64,000 bases of DNA from Paenibacillus cymbidii (GCF_004764705.1 NZ_SHLX01000008.1:62001-126000), one strand, 5' to 3'. Numbered from the stretch's first letter, positions 15,870-24,619 are shown. The notes: generated from the sequence alone by a model not told the origin. Made by a program: numbers and translations.

Positions 15870-16061
15870 TCACATGATGGTAATAATCATGCACAACAAA
15901 CCGTACAACAAAATGATGAATGCCAGACCGGAAACAATCAGCCGAAAAACGCCCTTTTTCAGCTTGTACCGGGCAAATGTAATCAATAGCGAAGCAAGCA
16001 GCATAAATCCGATGCCGAAAAAAGACACCCACATCTTTTGCATACTGGTCAATCCGTTCAT
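15870..16061 (-). CDS. DUF2768 small membrane protein (YphE-like)
   Basis: A 63-residue protein with two hydrophobic segments (about 9-27 and 39-60) joined by the basic loop RYKLKKG, so both ends face the same side of the membrane. Size, layout and location between gpsA and the yphF-like gene match B. subtilis YphE (DUF2768); its function is unknown. It is the first gene of the ferredoxin-lipoprotein operon and is preceded by a repeated leader element (16083-16207) that starts with an extended -10 promoter. Confidence 0.82.
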   Translation of the reverse strand: MNGLTSMQKMWVSFFGIGFMLLASLLITFARYKLKKGVFRLIVSGLAFIILLYGLLCMIITIM

Positions 16062-16082
16062 GGTTCCCCCACCGCAACGTCT

Positions 16083-16207
16083 GATTTGCTTCGATCAATA
16101 GAATCATTACCGCATTGGGCCGTTCCCCAGGTCCAATCGGCAATGATTTTTACCGCTTGCGCCGGGCCGACCCCGCCGATTTGCTTCGATCAATAAAATC
16201 ATTATAG
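16083..16207 (-). repeat. Promoter-leader repeat, copy 1
   Basis: Read on the minus strand it begins TGCTATAATGATTTTATTGA and runs to within about 20 nt of the DUF2768 start. Its 59-nt core (16110-16168) is 55/59 identical to 53482-53540. The core forms an imperfect hairpin: AATCATT-ACCGC-ATTGGGCC against GGTCCAAT-CGGC-AATGATT. A 27-bp direct repeat (16083-16109 and 16178-16204, one mismatch) flanks the core, seen only in this copy. Confidence 0.75.
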
Positions 16208-16225
16208 CATACCGGCCCGGTCCGG

Positions 16226-16272
16226 AAAAACCGGCGGCCATCCATCGCCCGAAAGCAATGAACAACCGCCGG
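16226..16272 (-). terminator. Terminator after spoVIF
   Basis: The CCGGCGG / CCGCCGG stem, with a long loop, is followed by TTTTTCC on the minus strand shortly after the spoVIF stop and just upstream of the repeat-borne promoter. Confidence 0.55.
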
Positions 16273-16292
16273 CTGCTTAAACGAAACGCCCG

Positions 16293-16568
16293 TTACTTTT
16301 TCATCATTTTCAGCAAGCTTTCCATGCTGTTCGGATTGATTTTGCTACCTTTGACCGCCTGGATAATTTCCCGGGTCGTTTCTTCCGATACGTTCAAATT
16401 GACCAAACCGGCCACCTGCTTGATCAACTGGCGCAACTGCTCCTCGCTTTTCATCGTCGAAGGCTGCACCGTTTCTGCCAGCTTCTGGATCGATTTGGGC
16501 GATACGCTTTTGCCGGTTTTATTTTTCACCGCGCCAAGCACGTCTTTGGATAAGTCTTTCCCGCTCAT
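16293..16568 (-). CDS. Stage VI sporulation protein F-like
   Basis: A 91-residue helical protein (MSGKDLSKDVLGAVKNKTGK onward, ending SMESLLKMMKK) matching the SpoVIF/YjcC family, needed late in B. subtilis for coat protein assembly and spore resistance. AGGAGG precedes the ATG at 16568. It lies between gpsA and the DUF2768 gene. B. subtilis keeps spoVIF elsewhere, so the location differs but fits the sporulation genes around it. No promoter was identified with confidence. Confidence 0.82.
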   Translation of the reverse strand: MSGKDLSKDVLGAVKNKTGKSVSPKSIQKLAETVQPSTMKSEEQLRQLIKQVAGLVNLNVSEETTREIIQAVKGSKINPNSMESLLKMMKK

Positions 16569-16677
16569 GGTCTACCTCCTTCTGCGAAACGGGCCTTTTT
16601 CCCGCACAGAAGCAGTTTATGAGAGGAACGTCCCAATGGTGTTAGGCGGGTGCACAGCCGTTCCGCCAACGCCTGCC

Positions 16678-17706
16678 TTAATCCGCCGATTCGCCGATAT
16701 CGTGTTCGTGGGCGCGGTCGCGGCCCATCAAATCCTTGACGGCATCGCCTGGCGTTTTCCCATCAAATAATACGGCATACAACGCTTCGGTAATCGGCAT
16801 CGAAATGTGATAGCGTTCGGCAAGCGCGTAAGCCGACTTGGTCGTTTTGACGCCTTCCACCACCATGCCCATGGTCGCCAGCACTTCGTCCAGCGGCCGG
16901 CCCTGGCCGAGCATGTAACCCGCCCGCCAGTTGCGGCTGTGCTTGCTTGTGCACGTCACGACCAAATCGCCGATGCCCGCCAGTCCCGAAAACGTCGGCG
17001 GATTGGCGCCCATCGCCACGCCGAGGCGCGAAATTTCCGCAAGCCCGCGCGTGATGAGCGCCGCCTTGGCGTTGTCGCCAAAACCGCAGCCGTCGGACAT
17101 GCCGGCGCCAAGGGCGATAATGTTTTTCAGCGCGCCGCTCACCTCGACTCCCATCACATCGTGATTCGTATAGACGCGAAAATACGTGCCCATCAACAAA
17201 TCTTGCGCCTGCTCCGCCGCTTCCGGCGAAGCGGACGCCACAACGACCGTTGTTGGCGAACGCAGGATCACTTCTTCGGCATGGCTCGGACCCGACAAGA
17301 CGACGAGACGGTCGGCGTCCAGTTGCGGCAGTTCCTCCGCGATCACTTCCGTCATCCGTTTCATCGTTTCCGCTTCGAACCCTTTGGTCGCATGAATGAC
17401 GAGCGTATCTTGCTGCAGGTGCGGCCGCAATTGGGCAGCCACCTCGCGCATGACGGACGAAGGCGCCACAAGCAGCACCGCCTCCGCCCCCCGCGCGGCT
17501 TCCGCCATCGACGTTGTCGCCCGAATCGCGGGTTGCAGCGCCGCTTCTTTCACATAACGCACGTTCGTATGATGACGGTTGATTTCGTCCGCTTGGTCCG
17601 CGTTCCGCGTCCAAAGCGCAACTTCCGCACCGTTATCGGCCAGCACCGAGGCAAGCGCGGTGCCCCAGCTGCCGGCGACAAGCACGGCCGTTTTTTTCGC
17701 TGGCAT
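16678..17706 (-). CDS. gpsA: Glycerol-3-phosphate dehydrogenase [NAD(P)+]
   Basis: Reduces dihydroxyacetone phosphate to sn-glycerol 3-phosphate, the backbone of phospholipids. The 342-residue protein has SGPSHAEEV, the catalytic Lys region GALKNIIALGAG and GLAGIGDLVVTC, all typical. The nucleotide-binding turn reads VAGSWG with Val at residue 10, where the family has Gly (GAGSWG). AAGGAG precedes the ATG at 17706. It starts 27 bases after plsY, the next enzyme of the same pathway, and the two form an operon with a shared purpose. Confidence 0.95.
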   Translation of the reverse strand: MPAKKTAVLVAGSWGTALASVLADNGAEVALWTRNADQADEINRHHTNVRYVKEAALQPAIRATTSMAEAARGAEAVLLVAPSSVMREVAAQLRPHLQQDTLVIHATKGFEAETMKRMTEVIAEELPQLDADRLVVLSGPSHAEEVILRSPTTVVVASASPEAAEQAQDLLMGTYFRVYTNHDVMGVEVSGALKNIIALGAGMSDGCGFGDNAKAALITRGLAEISRLGVAMGANPPTFSGLAGIGDLVVTCTSKHSRNWRAGYMLGQGRPLDEVLATMGMVVEGVKTTKSAYALAERYHISMPITEALYAVLFDGKTPGDAVKDLMGRDRAHEHDIGESAD

Positions 17707-17733
17707 GGCTCTATCTCCTTCCGGCACTAACGG

Positions 17734-18330
17734 TTACAGCCGTTTGGCGCCGAGCTTGTTTTCTTTGCCCTGCACCAGTTTCACGATGTTCGTGCGGTGA
17801 CGGACGAAGGCAAACAACGCAATCGGCAGCGTCGCCCAAAAAATTTCGATCGGATGATGCATAACGAGGACAAGAATCGGAATGAGGACGGCAAACAGCA
17901 GCGATCCTACGGAAACGTAACGGGTAATCGCGATGACGGCAATCGTGACAAGCCCGGCGATCAACGCCGGTAGGAAAGCGAGCGCCACCATGACGCCGAT
18001 CGTCGTGGCCACGCCTTTGCCGCCGCGGAAGCCAAAATAGACCGGCCAATTGTGCCCGGCGATGGCAGCCCAGCCGCAAAACACCGGCAGCCAGGCGGAG
18101 TCTTCCTTGGCCACCCAGGCCAAACTTACGGCAGCGACGCCTTTCAGCAAATCCAGCACCAGCACCGCGATGCCGGGCCCTTTGCCAAGCACGCGCAGCG
18201 TGTTGGTCGCTCCGGCATTGCCGCTCCCGTGCTGGCGAATGTCAATGCCGCGAAGCAGCTTCCCGGCGAGGAAGCTGAAGCTGATGGAGCCGAGCAAATA
18301 ACTGACGATAATCGGCCAAACGTAGGCCAT
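17734..18330 (-). CDS. plsY: Acyl-phosphate:glycerol-3-phosphate acyltransferase
   Basis: Membrane enzyme that acylates glycerol 3-phosphate at position 1 from acyl phosphate, beginning phospholipid synthesis. The 198-residue protein has five predicted membrane helices and the family loops GSGNAGATNTLR (35-46), GHNWPVYFGFRGGKGVAT and HRTNIVKL. It directly precedes gpsA, which supplies its substrate, and follows der. Length and motifs are complete. Confidence 0.96.
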   Translation of the reverse strand: MAYVWPIIVSYLLGSISFSFLAGKLLRGIDIRQHGSGNAGATNTLRVLGKGPGIAVLVLDLLKGVAAVSLAWVAKEDSAWLPVFCGWAAIAGHNWPVYFGFRGGKGVATTIGVMVALAFLPALIAGLVTIAVIAITRYVSVGSLLFAVLIPILVLVMHHPIEIFWATLPIALFAFVRHRTNIVKLVQGKENKLGAKRL

Positions 18331-18384
18331 GGCACGTTTCCCCCTACTACCAATTAGCCAAAAATGGTTGAAATCTTGCTTGTC

Positions 18385-19710
18385 TCAGCTTTCGCCCGAC
18401 GATTTGCGCCGGGCAAAAATGCGGATCGGCGTGCCGGTGAAATCGAACGCGGCGCGAATCTTGTTCTCCAGATACCGTTCATACGAAAAATGCATCAGCT
18501 CGGTGTCGTTGACGAACACGACGATGGTCGGCGGTTTGACGGCCACTTGCGTCACATAGTTGATCCGCAGCCGCCTGCCTTTGTCCGTCGGCGGCGGGGT
18601 CACCGCGATGGCGTCCGACACCACCTCGTTCAGCAGATGCGTCTGGATGCGCATCGCATGCCTTTCCGCCGCTTCGATGACGGCCGGAAGCACTTTTTGC
18701 AGCCGCTGGCGCGTTTTGGCCGAGACGAACAACACCGGCGCGTAGGACATGAACAGAAAATGATCGCGGATAGTCTGGGTGAACCGCTGCATTGTTTTGT
18801 CGTCCTTCTCGACGGCATCCCACTTGTTGACGACGAACAGCGCCGCTTTGCCCGCTTCGTGCGCGTAACCGGCGATATGTTTGTCCTGCTCGATGATGCC
18901 TTCTTCACCGTTGATGACGACGAGCGCAACATCGGCCCGTTCAATCGCTTTCAGCGCGCGCATAACGCTGTACTTCTCCGTGTTTTCGTACACTTTGCCG
19001 CGTTTGCGCATTCCAGCCGTATCGATCAGCACGAACTTCTGTCCGTCCTGTTCGAACGGCGTATCGATCGCGTCCCGCGTCGTACCGGCAATTTCGCTGA
19101 CGATGACGCGCTCTTCGCCGAGCAACGCATTGACGAGCGACGACTTGCCGACGTTCGGACGGCCTATCAGGGCGACGCGAATAACATCTTCGCCGTAATC
19201 ATCTTCGGTGTCTTCGGGAAAATGTTTGGAAGCTTCGTCGAGCAAATCGCCGAACCCGATGGCATGCGCGCCGGAAATAGCGATCGGTTCGCCGAGTCCA
19301 AGGCTGTAAAACTCGTAAATGTTTTCTTGCTCTTTCACATTGTCTACCTTGTTGACGGCCAGTACAATCGGCTTGCGGGCGCGGAACAGCAGCTGCGCAA
19401 TATCTTGATCCGCCGGCGTAATGCCGGCTTTGCCGTCCACCATAAACACGATGACGTCCGCCTCTTCGATCGCAAGCTCCGCTTGCGCTCTAACCGAACG
19501 AAGCAGTTTGTCTTCGTCGTCGATTTCGATCCCGCCGGTATCGATGACATGGAAAGTACGGCCCAGCCACTCTCCCGTGCCATAGAGCCGGTCCCTCGTA
19601 ACCCCCGGTCTGTCTTCTACAATCGCCAGCCGATCGCCGATCAGCCGGTTGAAAATGGTCGATTTGCCGACGTTCGGTCGTCCGACAATCGCCACTATCG
19701 GTTTGCCCAT
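18385..19710 (-). CDS. der: Ribosome biogenesis GTPase Der (EngA)
   Basis: Essential GTPase with two tandem G domains that acts in 50S ribosomal subunit assembly. The 441-residue protein has GRPNVGKS at 10-17 and again near 190, DTGG and DTAGM switch regions, NKxD motifs in both halves, and the C-terminal KH-like domain ending [14 protein letters not shown] 19710 matches B. subtilis (MGKPVVAIVGR); a GTG at 19722 with a GGAAG site is a close alternative. The gene order yphA-der-gpsA agrees with Bacillus. Confidence 0.97.
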   Translation of the reverse strand: MGKPIVAIVGRPNVGKSTIFNRLIGDRLAIVEDRPGVTRDRLYGTGEWLGRTFHVIDTGGIEIDDEDKLLRSVRAQAELAIEEADVIVFMVDGKAGITPADQDIAQLLFRARKPIVLAVNKVDNVKEQENIYEFYSLGLGEPIAISGAHAIGFGDLLDEASKHFPEDTEDDYGEDVIRVALIGRPNVGKSSLVNALLGEERVIVSEIAGTTRDAIDTPFEQDGQKFVLIDTAGMRKRGKVYENTEKYSVMRALKAIERADVALVVINGEEGIIEQDKHIAGYAHEAGKAALFVVNKWDAVEKDDKTMQRFTQTIRDHFLFMSYAPVLFVSAKTRQRLQKVLPAVIEAAERHAMRIQTHLLNEVVSDAIAVTPPPTDKGRRLRINYVTQVAVKPPTIVVFVNDTELMHFSYERYLENKIRAAFDFTGTPIRIFARRKSSGES

Positions 19711-19855
19711 ATTGTCGTTCACTCTCGCTTCCTGATTCCGGTTCTGCGCGTACCGTACCTGCGCAGAACAAAACCGCCGCACGACGCCATGCGTCCATGC
19801 CGGTATAGTATCGTGCTTATCATTGTAACAAAAAAGCGCCTGCTTGGGAAACGCC

Positions 19856-20470
19856 CTATTTGCGCCTTGTTGCCCAGCCGGCGATCGTTCGTTTCATCGT
19901 TTTATACGTCTGTTCGACCGTTACCGCCATCAGCCGGGACATCCACGCCATCAGCCACCACTCGTCTTGCGCATGCAAATCTCCGAGCGAAACGGAAGGC
20001 TGCTGCCGATGCAACATCAAGGTAAACAAACCGGCAACGAGCCAACCGATCGACAAAGCGGTCAACTGCTGTTTCGGCTGGCGGTAGAAGATCACCAGCA
20101 GCAGCGACACCAGCAGCGCCGGATCGAGATCCTGATGCACGATCGCAAATGCCGGCGCCAGCCGCGTCGATTCGTGCAGCATAAACAGCAGCGCTCCCAG
20201 CATGCCGCCGACACCGCAATATCGCGCCAATGCCGCCGGCGAACCGGCTTGCATTACCGCCACAGCGGCAAATGCGGCGACCGGGAGCACGGCAAGATGG
20301 ATCGTATAGCCGGCGAAATCCAGTTCAAAAAACGCCAGCACGCTCCATGCCGCAAGAAACAGCAAAATAAAACGAAGCGACAGCCCTTTCAGCCACACGT
20401 CTTTCCAGCCGCTAAGCACAAAAATCAGCGCCGCGCTGATCAATACGAACGAAATCGTCCCCGGATTCAT
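19856..20470 (-). CDS. YphA-like integral membrane protein
   Basis: A 204-residue protein made largely of six or so hydrophobic segments, with a short charged C-terminus ([14 protein letters not shown]). Location between fni and der is that of B. subtilis yphA, whose role is unknown. ATG 20470 is chosen because AGGTGAG precedes it; a GTG three codons upstream is possible. No catalytic residues stand out. Confidence 0.75.
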   Translation of the reverse strand: MNPGTISFVLISAALIFVLSGWKDVWLKGLSLRFILLFLAAWSVLAFFELDFAGYTIHLAVLPVAAFAAVAVMQAGSPAALARYCGVGGMLGALLFMLHESTRLAPAFAIVHQDLDPALLVSLLLVIFYRQPKQQLTALSIGWLVAGLFTLMLHRQQPSVSLGDLHAQDEWWLMAWMSRLMAVTVEQTYKTMKRTIAGWATRRK

Positions 20471-20516
20471 CGCCCTCACCTGACATTACGAATCAATGTC
20501 CCTATTATGAGGCAAA

Positions 20517-21593
20517 TCACGGCATCTCATGCAGCCGGCTGCCGCGCCGCGCATATGCCGCAAGATCGATGCCGCGCTGCGTGCACCAATGGGCGGTTTC
20601 GCCGGTGACGACAAGCGGGACGCGCCATATCGATTCGATATCCGCGGCGCCGAGCGCGGTCATCACGAGGCGCAGGTCGTCGTGCAGCGCCCCGATCGCC
20701 GCAATTAACGCGGCGGTGCCTTGCTCGCGCTGAATGCGCAGAAAGGCACCGGCGATGCCGACGGCCGAGGCGCCAAGCGCAAGCGCCTTGGCGATCTGCA
20801 GCGCGTTCGAGATGCCGCCGCTGGCGATGACGAAGCCGGCGCCGCCGGACGGATAAACCGCCGCCGTCTCCAGCAGTGCGATGCTCGTCTTGTGGCCCCA
20901 GTCGTTCAGCCACGGCATCGGCGCGCGGCGCCGCGCATTTTCGATGGCGGCAAAATTCGTGCCGCCACCGCCGCCGACATCCACAATCCGGATGCCGATC
21001 CCACGCAGCTTGACCGCCGCCTCCATGGACAAACCGAAGCCAACTTCCTTGACAATGACCGGCACGTCCAGAGCGGCGGCGATGGCGCCAATCCGCTCCG
21101 TCATGCCGCGAAAGTCGCGATCGCCTTCCGGCATAATGAGCTCCTGCATCACATTGAGGTGAATTTGCAGCCCATTGGCGCCGATCATATCGACGGCATC
21201 GCGCGCTTGCTGCACCGTCGCTTCGCTGCCGATGTTGGCGAACAGCACGCCTTGCGGATTCATCCGGCGGACGATTTCGTAGCTCGCGGCAACCGTTCGG
21301 TCGCGCAGCGCCGCCATCTGCGAGCCTACCGCCATCGCCAGACCGCGCTCCCGCGCCGCTATCGCCAGCTCGCGATTGATCGGCTCCGTTTCGGGAGAGC
21401 CGCCCGTCATCGCATTAATGACAATCGGCGAGCTCAAGTGGAGTTCGCCGATTCGGGTGTGCAAGGAAACCTCATCCATTGCCGTCTCGGGCAGGCTGTT
21501 CGGAACGAAACGAATGTCCGACAGCCCCTGATCACCAGTCTGGCCAATCGCAAGCGCATGGCGCACATGATCCATCTTCCGCGATATACGCAT
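20517..21593 (-). CDS. fni: Isopentenyl-diphosphate delta-isomerase, type 2
   Basis: FMN- and NADPH-dependent enzyme that interconverts isopentenyl and dimethylallyl diphosphate. The 358-residue protein shows RKMDHVRHAL, INAMTGGS, VGSQMAALRD, QIHLNVMQELIMPEGDRDF, and the glycine-rich FMN phosphate loop VDVGGGGGTNFAAIE. The ATG at 21593 (GGGAG eight bases upstream) aligns with the B. subtilis start; a longer open frame adds nine codons. It supplies prenyl precursors to HepS/HepT encoded in the same window and lies between the S1 protein gene and yphA as in Bacillus. Confidence 0.95.
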   Translation of the reverse strand: MRISRKMDHVRHALAIGQTGDQGLSDIRFVPNSLPETAMDEVSLHTRIGELHLSSPIVINAMTGGSPETEPINRELAIAARERGLAMAVGSQMAALRDRTVAASYEIVRRMNPQGVLFANIGSEATVQQARDAVDMIGANGLQIHLNVMQELIMPEGDRDFRGMTERIGAIAAALDVPVIVKEVGFGLSMEAAVKLRGIGIRIVDVGGGGGTNFAAIENARRRAPMPWLNDWGHKTSIALLETAAVYPSGGAGFVIASGGISNALQIAKALALGASAVGIAGAFLRIQREQGTAALIAAIGALHDDLRLVMTALGAADIESIWRVPLVVTGETAHWCTQRGIDLAAYARRGSRLHEMP

Positions 21594-21633
21594 CCGTTTC
21601 GCTCCCGATAAACAACACATGCGCGTTCCTCAA

Positions 21634-21795
21634 AGGGCGTGTTTGAACACCCGCTCAGGTGCATCTTGCACCGCCTTTTCGCCCCCTGCTGCGTCAGTTT
21701 TGCTTGACTTACCCCGGTAAGCCTGCACAAAACTTCCTTGCATGGAACGAAAATTCGGCACAATCTGCTGTCATCGGAGTATTCAAACACGCCCT
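21634..21795. mobile_element. MITE-like element with 14-bp terminal inverted repeats
   Basis: AGGGCGTGTTTGAA (21634-21647) is repeated exactly, inverted, at 21782-21795, bounding a 162-bp segment between the S1-protein gene and fni. It contains no credible gene; spurious frames cross it. No target duplication is obvious. The size, terminal repeats and intergenic position suggest a non-autonomous transposable element or other dispersed repeat; no second copy is in the window. Confidence 0.55.
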
Positions 21796-21818
21796 GGGAG
21801 CCGCGCATGCGAAGCAAC

Positions 21819-23120
21819 TTATTTGAACTTGCTCAATTTGTCGCCGAAGCGTTCGCCGAGCGTCAGGTTCAAGCTTTGGTTCGGCTGCGGCACATAATCG
21901 CCGTACGAGTTGTCTTTCTTCGGTCCGCGCGGACGATCTTGTTTTTCGGCTTGCGGCGGCGCATCCTGCGTATCCTTGATGCTCAGGCTGACGCGCTTCT
22001 CTGCCGGGTTGAAGTCCAGCACCTTCACTTGCACTTCCTGGCCTTCCTTCAACACTTCATGCGGCGTGCCGATATGGCTGTGCGAAATTTGCGAAATGTG
22101 CACGAGCCCTTCCACGCCGGGCGCTACTTCGACGAAAGCGCCGAACGTAACGAGGCGTTTGACGACGCCGGTCACGATTTGGCCGGTTGCCAGTTCGCCG
22201 CCCACACGCTGCCAAGGTCCCGGTTGGGTTGCTTTGATGCTCAGGCTGATGCGTTCGTTCGCCGGATCGACCTTCAGCACGTGAACGTTTACTTTATCGC
22301 CTTCCTTGACCACTTCGGACGGATGCTCGACATGATGCCAAGCCATTTCGGAAATGTGCACCAAACCGTCGATGCCGCCCAAATCGATGAATGCGCCGAA
22401 CGGCGTCAGACGTTGCACGGTGCCTTCCAGCTCCTGGCCCGCCTGAATGCCGGAAATAATCGTTTTTTTGTTCGCTTCGAATTCTTCGTCAAGCACGTCT
22501 TTCTGCGACAGGATGACTTTATTCTTCTCCTTGTCAAGCTCCTTCACCCGCAGGCGCAGCGTGCGTCCCTTATAGTCGCTGAAGTCTTCGACAAAGTGGC
22601 GCTCCACCATCGACGCCGGCACGAAACCGCGCAAGCCGATATCGACGACAAGTCCGCCTTTGACGACGTCGGCTACCTTGGCTTCGATCACTTCTTTGTT
22701 GTCCATCTTCTCTTGCAGCTGATCCCAGCCCTTCTCGTTGTCGATCGCACGCTTGGACAGGACAAGTCTTTCTTTCGCGTCGTCGAGCGTAACGACTTTC
22801 AGTTCCACTTCCTGGCCGATCTGGACCGCATCCGCCGCGTTCTCGAGCTGAACGGAGGAAAGCTCACGAATCGGAATGATGCCGTCGTATTTGTAGCCGA
22901 CATTGACGATCGCCTGATCGGCATCTACCTTGATGATGGTGCCTTTAACGATGGCCCCTTTCTTCAAGGCAACGATGTCGGCAAAATCGGGACTCGTCTC
23001 CGGCACGCTGGAATCTTCCTGGGCCGCGCTTTCCGCTGCGGCTTCTGCTGCCGCTTCTGTTGCTTCTGCGGCAGTTTCGTTCACTTCTGTCAATTCTTGC
23101 GCTTTTGTCTCTTCTGTCAT
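21819..23120 (-). CDS. ypfD: S1-domain RNA-binding protein (YpfD/RpsA-like)
   Basis: A 433-residue protein with an acidic, Ala/Glu-rich N-terminal 45 residues, four S1 RNA-binding repeats (about 51-120, 135-200, 217-290, 305-375; each with a GxVxRLxxFGAFV-like start) and a Gln/Arg-rich tail. It resembles bacterial ribosomal protein S1 but, as in other low-GC Firmicutes, is shorter and may not act as the canonical ribosomal S1. It follows plsC and cmk as in B. subtilis. AGGAGG precedes the ATG at 23120. Confidence 0.93.
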   Translation of the reverse strand: MTEETKAQELTEVNETAAEATEAAAEAAAESAAQEDSSVPETSPDFADIVALKKGAIVKGTIIKVDADQAIVNVGYKYDGIIPIRELSSVQLENAADAVQIGQEVELKVVTLDDAKERLVLSKRAIDNEKGWDQLQEKMDNKEVIEAKVADVVKGGLVVDIGLRGFVPASMVERHFVEDFSDYKGRTLRLRVKELDKEKNKVILSQKDVLDEEFEANKKTIISGIQAGQELEGTVQRLTPFGAFIDLGGIDGLVHISEMAWHHVEHPSEVVKEGDKVNVHVLKVDPANERISLSIKATQPGPWQRVGGELATGQIVTGVVKRLVTFGAFVEVAPGVEGLVHISQISHSHIGTPHEVLKEGQEVQVKVLDFNPAEKRVSLSIKDTQDAPPQAEKQDRPRGPKKDNSYGDYVPQPNQSLNLTLGERFGDKLSKFK

Positions 23121-23234
23121 TTGAATTAACCTCCTCGATTGAACCGGCCAACCCTGCTTGCAAATGGTGAAATAGCCGAAATCGTGTCATTATGCGATAG
23201 TATAATTCCAAGATACCATTTCCATGCGCGGCAA

Positions 23235-23825
23235 TCAATTGTTGCGGCGCACCCCATAGTGGCGAATCTGTTCGCGAATGGCGCTCATGATCGCTTCCGT
23301 CGCTTCGTCCAACTGATCGGAAGTGGCTTCGGCATAAGGCGACAGGTCGACCGGCTTGCCGTAAACGATCGTCATCGGCCGGAACCACTTGTAATTCCCT
23401 ATAATCGCTACCGGTACAACGGCTGCACCCGATTTGATCGCCAGGCTTGCGGCGCCCTTCTTGCCCATGCCTCCGGCGTTCTTGCGGCTGCCTTCGGGGA
23501 AGATGCCCATGGCATTGCCGCTGCGCAAGTGCTGCTGCGCAAGCCGGATCGACTCCTTGCTGATCCCGCCGCGCTTGACCGGGAAGGCGCCGAGCGTCCG
23601 GAACAACGTGCCGATCACCGGAATGTCGAACAGCTCGGCCTTGGCCATAAAGTGCACTTTGCGGTCGAGCGGCGTTCCGACTGTCGGAGGATCCCACAAG
23701 CTTATATGATTGGACGCCAGGACCAGCGGCCCGTCCAGCGGCACGTTCTCTTTGCCGATGACGGTATATCGAAACACGATGCGATACCAGATGCGAAAGA
23801 AGATTCGTCCGATACGGTACAGCAT
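23235..23825 (-). CDS. plsC: 1-acyl-sn-glycerol-3-phosphate acyltransferase
   Basis: Adds the second acyl chain to lysophosphatidate to form phosphatidate at the membrane. The 196-residue protein has the catalytic NHISLWD (N39, H40, D45) and the acceptor-binding FPEGSR (109-114). It begins three bases after the cmk stop, so the two are cotranscribed. The pairing cmk-plsC-S1 protein is widespread in Firmicutes. With gpsA and plsY it completes the phosphatidate branch in this window. Confidence 0.94.
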   Translation of the reverse strand: MLYRIGRIFFRIWYRIVFRYTVIGKENVPLDGPLVLASNHISLWDPPTVGTPLDRKVHFMAKAELFDIPVIGTLFRTLGAFPVKRGGISKESIRLAQQHLRSGNAMGIFPEGSRKNAGGMGKKGAASLAIKSGAAVVPVAIIGNYKWFRPMTIVYGKPVDLSPYAEATSDQLDEATEAIMSAIREQIRHYGVRRNN

Positions 23826-23828
23826 GGC

Positions 23829-24503
23829 TTACTCTTCCCCGCCTCTCTTCGCTTTGCAAAGATCGAGCACCGCGTCAACCACTTCCTGCAAACTCATGCC
23901 CGTGCTGTCAATCAGCACGGCGTCGTCCGCACGGGCCAGCGGCGATGCCTCGCGTTCGCTGTCCATGCGATCCCGCACGGCAATTTCCTCTGCCAATTGC
24001 GCCAGCGTGATGTCCGGATTGCTCAGCTCGCCGAATCTGCGGCGGGCCCGCTCTTCCACGCTTGCGGTCAAAAACACTTTGACCTCGGCGTTCGGCAACA
24101 CGCGCGTGCCAATATCGCGGCCGTCCATGACGACTCCCTTGCCCGCAGCCAGTTCCTTCTGGAGGCCGACAAGAATTTCCCTTACGGCGGCAATGCTCGA
24201 GACGGCCGATACGTTGCGGTTGATTTCCGGCATCCGGATCGCTTCCGTCACGTCTTCGCCGTCCACGCGGACCCGCTGGCCTTGAGCGCCAGGCAGCAGT
24301 TCGATGTCCATGGCCCCCGCAATCGCCGTCACTTCATCCGCCTGCTCCGGCGAAACGCCTCTGCGAAGCGTCTTCCATGTAACGGCTCTGTACATCGCCC
24401 CGGTATCGATATAAATAAACCCGAGCGCGCCGGCCACCATGCGTGCTACCGTACTTTTGCCCGCACCGGCCGGACCGTCCAGCGCGATGTTGAAAGGTTT
24501 CAA
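23829..24503 (-). CDS. cmk: Cytidylate kinase
   Basis: Phosphorylates CMP and dCMP. With TTG 24503 as start the protein has 224 residues, the same as B. subtilis Cmk, and GPAGAGKS (10-17) is the P-loop; DGRDIGTRVLP is the nucleoside site. The ATG at 24527 has no ribosome site and lies six bases past a terminator T-run, whereas GGGGGAG precedes the TTG by about 11 bases. The promoter at 24567-24595 lies upstream of that terminator hairpin, so expression of cmk-plsC must depend on read-through. Confidence 0.93.
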   Translation of the reverse strand: MKPFNIALDGPAGAGKSTVARMVAGALGFIYIDTGAMYRAVTWKTLRRGVSPEQADEVTAIAGAMDIELLPGAQGQRVRVDGEDVTEAIRMPEINRNVSAVSSIAAVREILVGLQKELAAGKGVVMDGRDIGTRVLPNAEVKVFLTASVEERARRRFGELSNPDITLAQLAEEIAVRDRMDSEREASPLARADDAVLIDSTGMSLQEVVDAVLDLCKAKRGGEE

Positions 24504-24533
24504 ACTTCCGGTCACTCCCCCGTCCATGTGAAC

Positions 24534-24555
24534 AAAAAAGCAGGCACGCGCCTGC
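24534..24555 (-). terminator. Terminator hairpin directly upstream of cmk
   Basis: A perfect GCAGGC / GCCTGC stem with a four-base loop is followed by six T on the minus strand. It lies between the promoter at 24567-24595 and the cmk start. Confidence 0.75.
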
Positions 24556-24566
24556 GAACGATGAAA

Positions 24567-24595
24567 ATTATATCATATTTGCCCGCCGCTTGCAA
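24567..24595 (-). promoter_or_regulatory. SigA promoter upstream of cmk
   Basis: TTGCAA (24595-24590) and TATAAT (24572-24567) with a 17-bp spacer, in the gap between the DUF5359-like gene and cmk. Transcripts would meet the hairpin at 24534-24555 about 5-10 nt after initiation. Confidence 0.75.
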
Positions 24596-24619
24596 AAAGC
24601 AATCGAAACAAAATCGACT

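Noticed and set aside
21434..21817. 127-codon minus-strand frame across the MITE-like element
   Set aside because: It spans the inverted-repeat element and part of fni in another frame; no ribosome site.
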